A DNA stretch of 64,000 nt from Flavobacterium resistens (GTDB taxonomy: Bacteria > Bacteroidota > Bacteroidia > Flavobacteriales > Flavobacteriaceae), in assembly GCF_900182645.1 (NCBI RefSeq), contig NZ_FXTA01000002.1, positions 930,001 through 994,000 of the forward strand, read 5' to 3'. Shown here one piece after another: positions 33,382 to 41,509 of the stretch. The position numbers were made by a program, and so were the translations under genes. The stretch's first letter is position 1. Each line of letters opens with the position of its first letter. The notes below the pieces were generated by a model that was not told where the DNA came from, searched no databases, and was given only the letters and a program-made list of their open reading frames with translations.

Positions 33382-33577
33382 AATGAATTGTCTTTTTAGG
33401 TTTATTAAAAAATAAAAGGTTATATCGTTGAAATAATAAAAATACAAATTTTAAAATTGTTGCGCGCTTTGTAAGATTATATTTCTTTTAGGTGCAAGAC
33501 AATTCCTGTGCCAAATTTTTCTGTTTAGGACTGAAACCAATTTACTTTAAGATTTTTTTAACTCCTTGCTAAACATC

Positions 33578-34171
33578 TTATTTTATAACCAAAACATTTT
33601 CATTTCTTGCAAAATCAGTTAATGTAATATTAAAAAGAACAGTAATTTCTTTACCAGCTCTTACAACTCCAAGCGCTGCTGATGGAGGAGTCATTTCAAA
33701 ATCAGTAAAATTCATTCGGTTTGATCCTTGAAGTACAAAAGTGTCGTTGTCATTGGTCATTACTTTTGCCTGAGTTTTAAAATCCTTGCTAACACCTGCA
33801 ATAGTAAAAGTCCCGATTAAAATCCATGTTGTTTCATTTACTTTATCAGCAGATTTTAAAACATATTTGATGTTTTTATGTGTTTTCGTGTCCAAAGTTT
33901 CATAAGCCACGTCATCCATGCTCGTTTTGCTGCTTTTTATGCTTTCGGCTGGTAATGTTATAGATAAGTTTTTGATGTCTGTTAATTTTGAATCGGTAAT
34001 AGTTAAAATTGCACTGCCGGTTCCATCTGAAGATCGCATTACCCAATCGTGTATATTAGATGTTCCAGCTACTTCAAAAGTTGATTTTGTCAAAGAATAT
34101 CTTTTTTGAGCGTTTGCTTGTATTGATAATGTAATAACTACGGCTAATAAAATTGATTTGATCGTTTTCAT
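33578..34171 (-). CDS. YceI-family periplasmic protein
   Basis: A 197-residue exported protein with signal peptide MKTIKSILLAVVITLSIQANA. The body is a YceI-type lipocalin-like beta-barrel: YSLTKSTFEVAGTSNIHDW, LPAESIKSSKTSMDDVAYETL and FTIAGVSKDFKTQAKVM are characteristic. Members bind isoprenoid or other amphiphilic lipids; the ligand is unknown here. A minus-strand TACATTTG box (plus 34252-34259) about 80 nt upstream is the likely promoter. Monocistronic. Confidence 0.9.
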   Translation of the reverse strand: MKTIKSILLAVVITLSIQANAQKRYSLTKSTFEVAGTSNIHDWVMRSSDGTGSAILTITDSKLTDIKNLSITLPAESIKSSKTSMDDVAYETLDTKTHKNIKYVLKSADKVNETTWILIGTFTIAGVSKDFKTQAKVMTNDNDTFVLQGSNRMNFTDFEMTPPSAALGVVRAGKEITVLFNITLTDFARNENVLVIK

Positions 34172-34461
34172 TTGTATGTGGTATTTAGTTAAATCTTGAT
34201 AGTTTATAATTCAGTTTGGCTTTAATTATAAATACTATCTTTTTCTTGGATCAAATGTATTACGAACAAATCGGGCAAGAGCTGATAAAAATCATGGTTA
34301 GGATTTTATTAAAAACGTATAATTAAAATGCAATATTCATAAAGTTGATTTTTTTTATAGAATGTCGTTTACAATCAATTTTAACCTTTTGTTGTTTGAT
34401 TTTTCAAGATTGAACTATAGTTTATAACATTAGAAATGAACAAATAACTTAACTTTGCACC
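34172..34461. other. 290-bp divergent intergenic region between YceI gene and rlmN
   Basis: AT-rich. It contains a minus-strand -7 box TACATTTG at 34252-34259 (YceI side) and the plus-strand -7 box TAACTTTG at 34450-34457 (rlmN side). No other structure or gene recognised. Confidence 0.5.
34450..34457 (+). promoter_or_regulatory. Predicted -7 element of rlmN
   Basis: TAACTTTG is only 4 nt from the first ATG (34462) and 10 nt from the second in-frame ATG (34468). A transcript starting at the usual distance would be leaderless or nearly so. Confidence 0.5.
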
Positions 34462-35505
34462 ATGCAAATGGAGAAAAAAGACATAAGAGCCTTATCAAAA
34501 GAGCAATTGCGCGATTTTTTTGTCGCAAATAATGACAAAGCTTTCCGCGGAAATCAGGTTTATGAATGGTTGTGGAGTAAGGGAGCACATAGTTTTGAAG
34601 ACATGACCAATGTTGCCAAAACAACGCGTTCAATGCTTGAAGAAAATTTTGTAATCAATCATATTAAGGTTGATACGATGCAACGCAGCAGTGACGGAAC
34701 AGTAAAAAATGCTGTTCGTTTGCACGATGGTTTGGTGGTAGAATCAGTTTTGATTCCGACAGAAACCAGAACAACAGCCTGTGTTTCGAGTCAGGTGGGT
34801 TGCAGTTTAGATTGTAATTTCTGTGCTACTGCGCGATTAAAGCGCATGCGAAATCTGGAACCTGGAGAAATCTACGATCAGATTCTGGCAATTGACAAAG
34901 AAAGCCGTTTATATTATAATCACCCGCTTTCAAATATTGTTTTTATGGGAATGGGTGAGCCTTTGATGAATTACAACAATGTCATTAAAGCAATCGATAT
35001 GGTTACATCTTCTGAAGGTTTAGGAATGTCGCCAAAACGTATTATGGTTTCGACTTCAGGAATTCCGAAAATGATCAAAAAAATGGCCGATGATGAAGTG
35101 AAATTCAAATTAGCTGTTTCACTTCATTCGGCAATAGATGAAATTCGTGCGAAGATTATGCCTTTCAGTAAAAATTTCCCTTTGAAAGATTTGCGTGAAG
35201 CATTAGAATATTGGTACCGAAAAACAAAAAGCAAAATATCCTACGAATATGTTGTCTGGAAAGGAATCAACGATGATAAAGCTTCGGTTGATGCGTTGGT
35301 TAAATTCTGTAAATATGTTCCTTGTAAAGTCAATTTAATCGAATATAATCCAATTGATGACGGAGAATTTCAACAAGCTTCAGAAGAATCAATTATGGCT
35401 TATATAAAAGCTTTAGAGAATATTGGAGTTGTGGTGAAAGTAAGACGCAGCCGAGGAAAAGATATTGATGCAGCTTGCGGGCAATTGGCAAATAAAGAAG
35501 CTTAA
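34462..35505 (+). CDS. rlmN: 23S rRNA (adenine-2503-C2)-methyltransferase / dual-specificity RlmN
   Basis: A 347-residue radical SAM enzyme that methylates C2 of A2503 in 23S rRNA and, in E. coli, A37 of certain tRNAs. The 4Fe-4S ligands are C114, C118 and C121 in GCSLDCNFCATARLKRM; the catalytic cysteine pair is probably C107 (TACVSSQVG) and C339 (DAACGQL). Other marks: VFMGMGEPLMNYNNV and SLHSAIDEIR. Start could be ATG 34462 (MQMEKKD) or 34468 (MEKKD). It stands alone and ends at a hairpin. Confidence 0.96.
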   Translation: MQMEKKDIRALSKEQLRDFFVANNDKAFRGNQVYEWLWSKGAHSFEDMTNVAKTTRSMLEENFVINHIKVDTMQRSSDGTVKNAVRLHDGLVVESVLIPTETRTTACVSSQVGCSLDCNFCATARLKRMRNLEPGEIYDQILAIDKESRLYYNHPLSNIVFMGMGEPLMNYNNVIKAIDMVTSSEGLGMSPKRIMVSTSGIPKMIKKMADDEVKFKLAVSLHSAIDEIRAKIMPFSKNFPLKDLREALEYWYRKTKSKISYEYVVWKGINDDKASVDALVKFCKYVPCKVNLIEYNPIDDGEFQQASEESIMAYIKALENIGVVVKVRRSRGKDIDAACGQLANKEA

Positions 35506-35527
35506 TTTTATATTTTTTTAATAATTA

Positions 35528-35573
35528 AAAAAGCATTAAAAACGAGAAATATTCTTGTTTTTAATGCTTTTTC
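35528..35573. terminator. Bidirectional terminator between rlmN and lipoprotein gene
   Basis: A 16-bp stem, AAAAAGCATTAAAAAC (35528-35543) with GTTTTTAATGCTTTTT (35557-35572), further pairing GAGAA with TTCTT inside; T-rich on both strands. Confidence 0.88.
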
Positions 35574-35588
35574 TTTGGGCAAAAAGGA

Positions 35589-36449
35589 TTATTTTTTCAA
35601 ATCAACTTCTTCTGTTACGCCATCTTTTGTAATTGTTGCAAGTGTATCACATGTTCCGTCGCCATAATCAACAACAGCTGTAGCTCCGTTTTTGGTTACA
35701 GATAAAACTCCTTTTACAGGAATAGATTTTTTGCATGATGCTTTAAATTGCAATGGGGTAGTAATTTCAGCAGAAAAAGTATCTCCGTTAGGGAAAGTTG
35801 TTGTTCCGCTTCCAGTTACTAAATAAGCATTATCATCCCAGTTGAACCAAGTATCAAAACCTTCGACCTGTTCTTTAACCAGTGTGCCTTTTCGAGTATA
35901 AACGCCGCCGTCATCAAAAGTAATTGTCATATCGATTGCGGCAGTAAAAACCGGATGTGCAGTTGCAAGTAAATCGGTTGTTTTTACAGTTCTTACTATG
36001 CTTTTGCTTCCTTGAAGTTTTTTGCCATTATGATAAAATCCATCAAAAGTATAACTAATGGTTTGTGTTGAAGTCGAAAAATCATTAGAAAAAGAAATAA
36101 CCATTTTTCCTTTTACTGTATTTCCGTTTTCAAGTGTGCAGCCTTCAACACCAAAATCGACAGTTCTTGTCCAGGTATTGTTTGTTAAGACTGTTGTAAT
36201 CGTAGCACAACTCGGAAGGAAATTTTTTACCGGTCCGCTTGGTTTTGCAGTTACGTTTTGTTGTGCGCTAAATTGATCTTCGGCAATATTTGTAACATCA
36301 TCAATTGAGGCGTCAATTTTTGAATTTTTGATGATTTCATCCTTTGTAATTGCTGCAGATGATCCGTCATTTGTTTTTTCATCAGAGTTACAGCTGACAA
36401 AAAAAGATAAAGCTGCTAATGTTCCAATAAAGAAAATTTTTGTTTTCAT
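35589..36449 (-). CDS. Hypothetical lipoprotein, 286 aa
   Basis: A predicted lipoprotein: signal MKTKIFFIGTLAALSFFVS with lipobox Cys20. The mature part is beta-rich with repeated Thr/Gly-strand patterns (NGNTVKGKMVISFSND, TITFDDGGVYTRKGTLVKEQ, FPNGDTFSAEITTPLQF). Cysteines appear in FLPSCATIT, GVEGCTLENG, ASCKKSIPVK and YGDGTCDTL, in pairs that could form disulfides. The two halves look related, each ending in a GxxxCxL-like strand. No family name is offered. It is monocistronic and convergent with rlmN. Confidence 0.75.
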   Translation of the reverse strand: MKTKIFFIGTLAALSFFVSCNSDEKTNDGSSAAITKDEIIKNSKIDASIDDVTNIAEDQFSAQQNVTAKPSGPVKNFLPSCATITTVLTNNTWTRTVDFGVEGCTLENGNTVKGKMVISFSNDFSTSTQTISYTFDGFYHNGKKLQGSKSIVRTVKTTDLLATAHPVFTAAIDMTITFDDGGVYTRKGTLVKEQVEGFDTWFNWDDNAYLVTGSGTTTFPNGDTFSAEITTPLQFKASCKKSIPVKGVLSVTKNGATAVVDYGDGTCDTLATITKDGVTEEVDLKK

Positions 36450-36590
36450 AATAAATTAGTTTTGTGTGATTTTAATTAATGAACTCAAATTAGGCTTTAA
36501 CTAGAATGTTTTTTGGTGGTGAATTTATATTAGTAAGCAAATTGTTGATATACTAACATAAAATAGACAACGTTTTTTTATTAAAAATAG

Positions 36591-36598
36591 TATATTTG
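36591..36598 (+). promoter_or_regulatory. Predicted -7 element of the polyprenyl synthetase gene
   Basis: TATATTTG, 8 nt before the ATG at 36607, implying a leader of only a few nucleotides. No -33 TTG at normal distance. Confidence 0.5.
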
Positions 36599-36606
36599 AA
36601 ATCGAA

Positions 36607-37584
36607 ATGAATATTACTTCCCAAATAAAACAGCCTATTTTTAACGAAATGGAACTTTTCGAAAAAAAGTTTCATGAATCGATGACTTCAAAGGTTGCAC
36701 TGCTGAACCGAATTACGTATTATATCGTAAATCGAAAAGGAAAGCAGATGCGCCCAATGTTTGTTTTCTTGACCGCAAAAATGGTTTCTGGAGGTATTGT
36801 AAACGAAAGAACGTATCGTGGTGCTTCGGTAATCGAATTGATCCATACTGCAACTTTAGTTCATGATGATGTGGTTGACGATAGTAATCGCCGTCGCGGA
36901 TTTTTCTCGATCAACGCGCTTTGGAAAAACAAAATTGCCGTTTTAGTTGGAGATTATTTACTTTCAAAAGGCTTGCTGCTTTCTATTGATAATGGCGATT
37001 TTGATTTACTTCGAATCATTTCTGTTGCCGTTCGGGAAATGAGTGAAGGTGAATTGCTTCAAATAGAAAAAGCAAGAAGACTTGATATTACCGAAGATGT
37101 TTATTACGAAATTATCCGAAAAAAAACGGCGACACTTATTGCAGCCTGTTGTGCGCTTGGCGCGAAAGCTGTAATTGAAGATGATGCTCAGGTTGAAAAC
37201 ATGCGTAAATTCGGCGAATTGATCGGAATGGCATTTCAAATAAAAGATGATTTATTTGATTATAGCGAAGAAGCCATCGGAAAACCAACAGGAATCGATA
37301 TTAAAGAGCAAAAAATGACTTTGCCTTTAATTCACGTTTTAAATACTTGTACGCCACAAGAAAAAAAATGGCTGATAAACTCCATTAAAAATCACAACAA
37401 AGACAAAAAGCGCGTAAAAGAAGTTATCGCCTTTGTAAAAGACAATAATGGTTTGGCTTACGCCGAAAACAAAATGGTCGAATTCCAACAAGAAGCACTT
37501 TCATTACTTCAAAACTTCGAAGATTCTGAGTATAAAGACGCTTTGACTTTGATGGTTAATTACGTTATTGAAAGGAAGAAATAA
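36607..37584 (+). CDS. ispB: Polyprenyl diphosphate synthase (IspB-like)
   Basis: A 325-residue trans-isoprenyl diphosphate synthase that condenses isopentenyl diphosphate onto an allylic diphosphate to make a long-chain quinone side chain. The first aspartate-rich motif is DDVVDDSNRRR (D87 onward) and the second is KDDLFDYSEEAIGKPTG (D214 onward); GDYLLSKGL and RKKTATLIAACCALGA are also typical. Bacteroidota use menaquinone, so the product is probably the menaquinone tail precursor; chain length cannot be read reliably, and the symbol is by homology. Single-gene unit, convergent with the DUF4062 gene. Confidence 0.9.
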   Translation: MNITSQIKQPIFNEMELFEKKFHESMTSKVALLNRITYYIVNRKGKQMRPMFVFLTAKMVSGGIVNERTYRGASVIELIHTATLVHDDVVDDSNRRRGFFSINALWKNKIAVLVGDYLLSKGLLLSIDNGDFDLLRIISVAVREMSEGELLQIEKARRLDITEDVYYEIIRKKTATLIAACCALGAKAVIEDDAQVENMRKFGELIGMAFQIKDDLFDYSEEAIGKPTGIDIKEQKMTLPLIHVLNTCTPQEKKWLINSIKNHNKDKKRVKEVIAFVKDNNGLAYAENKMVEFQQEALSLLQNFEDSEYKDALTLMVNYVIERKK

Positions 37585-37611
37585 TTTTTAATAATTAATG
37601 AGATTTAATTA

Positions 37612-38745
37612 TTAAAAGGGTAATTCGTCAAGTTCTGAAGTCAAAGCATTAATTAAACGTTTAAAAAGCTCTTGTTGATCTAGTTCATCTTTTATAAAAG
37701 GAAGTACTTTTTGTTTTAATTCTTGATTTAATTTACGGTAATCAAATCTTTTTAAAATAATTCTAGGGTCAACTGTTGATATGTCACTTTGTACCTTGTT
37801 TAAAATTTGTTGATCTATATTTTTATTGTAATCAGCCCATTCTTCATATTTAGTCCAGTTTTTAAGACGAGGAATTTCTAGAAGTAAAGCTTCATTGTAA
37901 ATTACCATAAGAATTTTGAAAAGATCAATCTCTTTTAATTCTTCTGAGCTTAGAGTGTTAACAAAGGATATTGAAGAGCTAAATTTCTCAGTATAAAAAT
38001 CAAGCATTATTTCAAATTGTTTTTTTATAACTTTTTCGTATTCTTCTTTGTCATTACCAAGAATTTGTTTTCCTACAGAAGTCAACATTTCATTCATTCT
38101 AAGGGATATATTGTTTAGCTCAGAAATCGTATCTAAAATTTTGGTATCAGAAGATTGTTTTTTTAACCCTTCTAAGTATAAATAAAATAACCCTGAAAAT
38201 TGATTTTTTAGATAGTTTTCAATTTGTTCAACTTTATCAAATGTTTTAATAGGTTTAGTTTTTACAATATCTAAGAATTTAAAAATATTTATATGGTCAA
38301 CATGTGCAAATTTGAATTTTTTATTCTCTGTTTTTTGTTTGGCATATAAATCATCAAAAAAATCTTGATTTTCTTTATAAGTCTCATAATCTGAATTCAC
38401 ATTTTTATCAATGAATATAAGAACTGGTATGTTGTTGGCAATAGAAGTTTCAAATTCTCGTCTCGTGATGGATATGAACTCGTCATCGTACTTTTTTCGT
38501 TCTTCTTCAATATTAGAAGAATTTACAGGACTTCCGTATCGTCCACCAATAATTAATATCATTATATGACATAGTCCAACTTCATAATAAGCCGACTGAT
38601 CAATGGGACTTCCATGTTGATATGTTATTTTATCACTTTCAAAGAGAACAGGTTCAAAACCATAATTTTCAATAAATTTTTCAAGTCTTTCCCTTACATG
38701 TTTAAGGTCGTAATATGTTGAACTTATAAAAACTCTTGGAATCAT
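37612..38745 (-). CDS. DUF4062 domain protein
   Basis: A 377-residue cytoplasmic protein. Residues 1-90 match DUF4062: PRVFISSTYYDLKHVRERLE, ENYGFEPVLFESDKITY and CHIMILIIGGRYGSP, resembling a TIR/SEFIR-like alpha/beta fold beginning with VFISST. Residues about 90-180 (REFETSIANNIPVLIFIDKNV, FAHVDHINIFKFLDIVKTKP) extend the fold. The rest (180-377) is helical, Lys/Glu-rich, without a visible NTPase P-loop. DUF4062 is often fused to signalling or NTPase modules; here it is alone. No function is assigned. It lies between housekeeping genes on both sides and on the opposite strand to them. Confidence 0.82.
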   Translation of the reverse strand: MIPRVFISSTYYDLKHVRERLEKFIENYGFEPVLFESDKITYQHGSPIDQSAYYEVGLCHIMILIIGGRYGSPVNSSNIEEERKKYDDEFISITRREFETSIANNIPVLIFIDKNVNSDYETYKENQDFFDDLYAKQKTENKKFKFAHVDHINIFKFLDIVKTKPIKTFDKVEQIENYLKNQFSGLFYLYLEGLKKQSSDTKILDTISELNNISLRMNEMLTSVGKQILGNDKEEYEKVIKKQFEIMLDFYTEKFSSSISFVNTLSSEELKEIDLFKILMVIYNEALLLEIPRLKNWTKYEEWADYNKNIDQQILNKVQSDISTVDPRIILKRFDYRKLNQELKQKVLPFIKDELDQQELFKRLINALTSELDELPF

Positions 38746-38946
38746 TTTTTAATTTTAGATTTAAGGTAAATATAAAATATTTCAGGAACTATTACCTTTA
38801 TTTGTAAAAAAAAGCGTAAAAAATTGATCTTAAATGATTTGTTAATTTGTGTATATTTTTTTTTACCCTCATGCAACCATTTTAAATCGACAATCGTCTA
38901 TGCTAATAGAAGTCTGTTTCTAAAACCAAAAACCGAAAGCTTATTA

Positions 38947-39507
38947 ATGAAAATTATTCCGTTACATCAAGAAGAAACCAAAATCATAAAGCTGGCTGTC
39001 GAAAACAATCGTCAGGCGCAGCAGCAGATTTATGGTAAGTATTCTTCGAAAATGTTAAGCGTATGCCGACAATATATAAAGGACATTCAATTGGCAGAAG
39101 ATGTGATGATAACGGCTTTTATGAAAGTGTTTACGAATTTAAAAAACTTTGAACATAAAGGAAGTTTTGAAGGCTGGATCCGCCGAATAATGGTTAACGA
39201 ATGCATTTCTTATTTAAGAGTTCAGAAAAAAGTAAAATTTGCCGAAGATGAATTTTTTGTTGAAGAAAGTTTCAACGAAATCGACAGCCAGTTTACTGTA
39301 GAACAGATTCAGTTTTTAATCGATGCCTTGCCTGATGGCTATAAAATGGTTTTCAATTTATATGCGATTGAAGGTTATAAACACAATGAAATTGCCAAGA
39401 TGTTAGGAATTAATGAAGGAACATCAAAATCGCAATTATCGCACGCTAGAAAAATGCTGCAAACACAAATTACTATTTTAAAAAAACAAGATAATGGAAC
39501 CGAATAA
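38947..39507 (+). CDS. ECF-type RNA polymerase sigma factor
   Basis: A 186-residue sigma-70 family factor of the extracytoplasmic function class. Region 2 (about 25-93) includes VCRQYIKDIQLAEDVMITAF and FEGWIRRIMVNECISYLR; region 4 (about 125-178) includes LPDGYKMVFNLYAIEGYKHNEIAKMLGI and GTSKSQLSHARKML. Sequence upstream is in frame to 38824, but the ATG at 38947 gives the normal ECF length and N-terminus. It overlaps the downstream membrane protein gene by 14 nt, the usual sigma/anti-sigma coupling. Confidence 0.93.
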   Translation: MKIIPLHQEETKIIKLAVENNRQAQQQIYGKYSSKMLSVCRQYIKDIQLAEDVMITAFMKVFTNLKNFEHKGSFEGWIRRIMVNECISYLRVQKKVKFAEDEFFVEESFNEIDSQFTVEQIQFLIDALPDGYKMVFNLYAIEGYKHNEIAKMLGINEGTSKSQLSHARKMLQTQITILKKQDNGTE

Positions 39508-40228
39508 TTTTGAAAAGGATTTCCGTGAAAAACTAAACAAACGTGAGATTGAACCAAGCAACAAAGCATGGGACAGATTAGACGCGATGTTGAGTGTTGC
39601 CGAAGAAAAGAAACCTACAGTTCGACTTCGCTCACTGCAAGATTCAAGCAAAAAATGGCTTTATATCGCAGCGAGTGTTGTGGGATTTTTATTGGTTGGA
39701 ACTTTCTTTTTTAATCAAAAAGAAAATGCAGTTGAAACTCCAAAAAATACTGTCGTTGTAAAAGAAACTGCAAAAGATTCAGCTGAAAAGCCAATTTTAA
39801 ATGACATGAATTCTTCTAAAATAGAAATCGCAGTTTCGGAAAAAACTTCGGACGAAATTTCAAATAAGGAAGAAAAAAGCAATAATCAAAAAACAGATAA
39901 AATCAATAAAAATGAATCAAATCAAATAGCGGAGTCTTCAATCATCATCAAAAACAATCAAGAAAAACAATCAATTAATAATCAAACAACAATTGCTGAA
40001 ACGCCTAAAAAAGAAAACGTGGATCAATTGCTGGATTCGGCTGAAAAAACAATTGTAGCGGAAAATTCGACGAAACCAAAAGCAAAAATTAAAGTAAATG
40101 CCAATGATTTACTGAATCAAGTCGACGGTGAATTAGAACAATCGTTTCGAGAAAAAGTAATCACAAAAGTCAATAAAAACTATCAAACGGTTAAAGTGGC
40201 TTTGGCAAATAGAAATCAGCAGGAGTAA
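39494..40228 (+). CDS. Probable anti-sigma factor, single-pass membrane protein
   Basis: A 244-residue protein. A short cytoplasmic N-terminus (EPNNFEKDFREKLNKREIEP, then SNKAWDRLDAML) precedes one transmembrane helix at about 55-74 and a long, low-complexity, Lys/Asn/Glu-rich periplasmic region. The position overlapping an ECF sigma gene by 14 nt, with the N-terminal helical part inside, is the reason for calling it an anti-sigma factor. No zinc-finger motif is present. Bacteroidota sigma loci often carry an unrecognised membrane protein at this position. Confidence 0.7.
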   Translation: MEPNNFEKDFREKLNKREIEPSNKAWDRLDAMLSVAEEKKPTVRLRSLQDSSKKWLYIAASVVGFLLVGTFFFNQKENAVETPKNTVVVKETAKDSAEKPILNDMNSSKIEIAVSEKTSDEISNKEEKSNNQKTDKINKNESNQIAESSIIIKNNQEKQSINNQTTIAETPKKENVDQLLDSAEKTIVAENSTKPKAKIKVNANDLLNQVDGELEQSFREKVITKVNKNYQTVKVALANRNQQE

Positions 40229-40330
40229 AGAGCTGAGAGAAAAAAAACAAGAAGCAAGAATTTACAATTTACCATTAACAATCACAATTAAATAATCATC
40301 ATCAATCACAATCAATTTAAAAAATCAATC

Positions 40331-41380
40331 ATGAAAAATTTTACCATTCATCTCGTAATTTTAATTTTCTTATTTGTAAGCAAGGTTATGGGGCAAGAAA
40401 CTTTTGAATCCAAAGCCAAGAAAATTGCCAATAAAATCGAGAAAGTTACCAAAGAAGAAAAAGAAACTTTAAAACAAGAAGTTGAAGCTGTAAACGTTCA
40501 ATTATCTGAAGGAAAAATTACGCAGGAACAAGCTGATAAACGCAAAAAAGAATTGGCAGAAGCCAGAGCAATAATTATCGAAGAAAAAGTGACTTTGGCA
40601 CAAAATGAACTCAACGATTTGGTTCAGCAAAAAGTAGACGGAAAACTAAAAGAGCAGGATTCTACTAAGAAAGGCAAGATCGTTATTTACTGGGACAAAA
40701 ACGACTGGAATAATAATAAACACAAAGATTCTATTCGAGGTGAAAGAAGAACGACATCTCAATTTGTTTTTGCGCTTGGTTTAAATAATACGATGATCGA
40801 TGGTAAATATCAGGATTCTAATTACAGTTTTATAGGTTCGCATTTTTACGAATGGGGTTTTACGTATAATTCAAGATTAATGAAAAACGATAATTTGCTG
40901 CATGCTAAATACGGACTTTCATTGATGTACAATAATATTCGTCCGACAGACAATCGCTATTTTGTAGTAAATGGCAATCAGACAAATCTTGAAACCAATG
41001 CCGTAAATTTGACTGAATCACGTTTTAGAAATGTTTATTTAGTGCTTCCTGCGCATTTAGAATTTGATTTTACAAGACCAACAGTAAAAGATGGAAAAAC
41101 GTATTTTAAAACACATAAAAGCTTTCGTTTTGGAGTTGGAGGTTATGCCGGAATTAACGTAAAATCAAAACAGATTTTAAAATTTGAAGAAGAAGATTTA
41201 AAATATAAAAGCACCATAAAAGGCGAATACAATGTAAATAATTTCATTTACGGCGTGAGTTCTTACATTGGTTACAGAGAATTAAGCTTATATGTGAAAT
41301 ACGATTTGAATCCGTTGTTTCAGGACAATTTAGTTAAGGAAAACAATATTTCGATGGGACTTCGATTTGATTTTAATTAA
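40331..41380 (+). CDS. Outer-membrane beta-barrel protein with N-terminal coiled coil
   Basis: A 349-residue exported protein with signal peptide MKNFTIHLVILIFLFVSKVMG. Residues about 23-105 form a Lys/Glu-rich helical or coiled-coil segment (KIANKIEKVTKEEKETLKQE). From about 135 to the end there are alternating beta strands (FVFALGLNNTMIDG, YGLSLMYNNI, RFGVGGYAGINVK) closing in NISMGLRFDFN, with a final aromatic residue preceding the terminal Asn as in outer-membrane barrels. It follows the anti-sigma-like gene by 102 nt and ends at a terminator, so it is a likely regulon member of the adjacent sigma factor. Confidence 0.75.
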   Translation: MKNFTIHLVILIFLFVSKVMGQETFESKAKKIANKIEKVTKEEKETLKQEVEAVNVQLSEGKITQEQADKRKKELAEARAIIIEEKVTLAQNELNDLVQQKVDGKLKEQDSTKKGKIVIYWDKNDWNNNKHKDSIRGERRTTSQFVFALGLNNTMIDGKYQDSNYSFIGSHFYEWGFTYNSRLMKNDNLLHAKYGLSLMYNNIRPTDNRYFVVNGNQTNLETNAVNLTESRFRNVYLVLPAHLEFDFTRPTVKDGKTYFKTHKSFRFGVGGYAGINVKSKQILKFEEEDLKYKSTIKGEYNVNNFIYGVSSYIGYRELSLYVKYDLNPLFQDNLVKENNISMGLRFDFN

Positions 41381-41406
41381 GTTACAGCGTTAAGTTTAGT
41401 TAGTAG

Positions 41407-41437
41407 AAAAAGTGCTTCGTGAGAGGCACTTTTTTTA
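41407..41437 (+). terminator. Terminator after the outer-membrane protein gene
   Basis: AAAAAGTGC (41407-41415) pairs with GCACTTTTT (41426-41434), a 10-nt loop between, then a T run. Confidence 0.85.
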
Positions 41438-41509
41438 GTTTTAAAATAAATTTCAGGATGGATTTATGTACTTTTACAGGCTTTCAACTTTAAAAAATAA
41501 ATTTACGTT

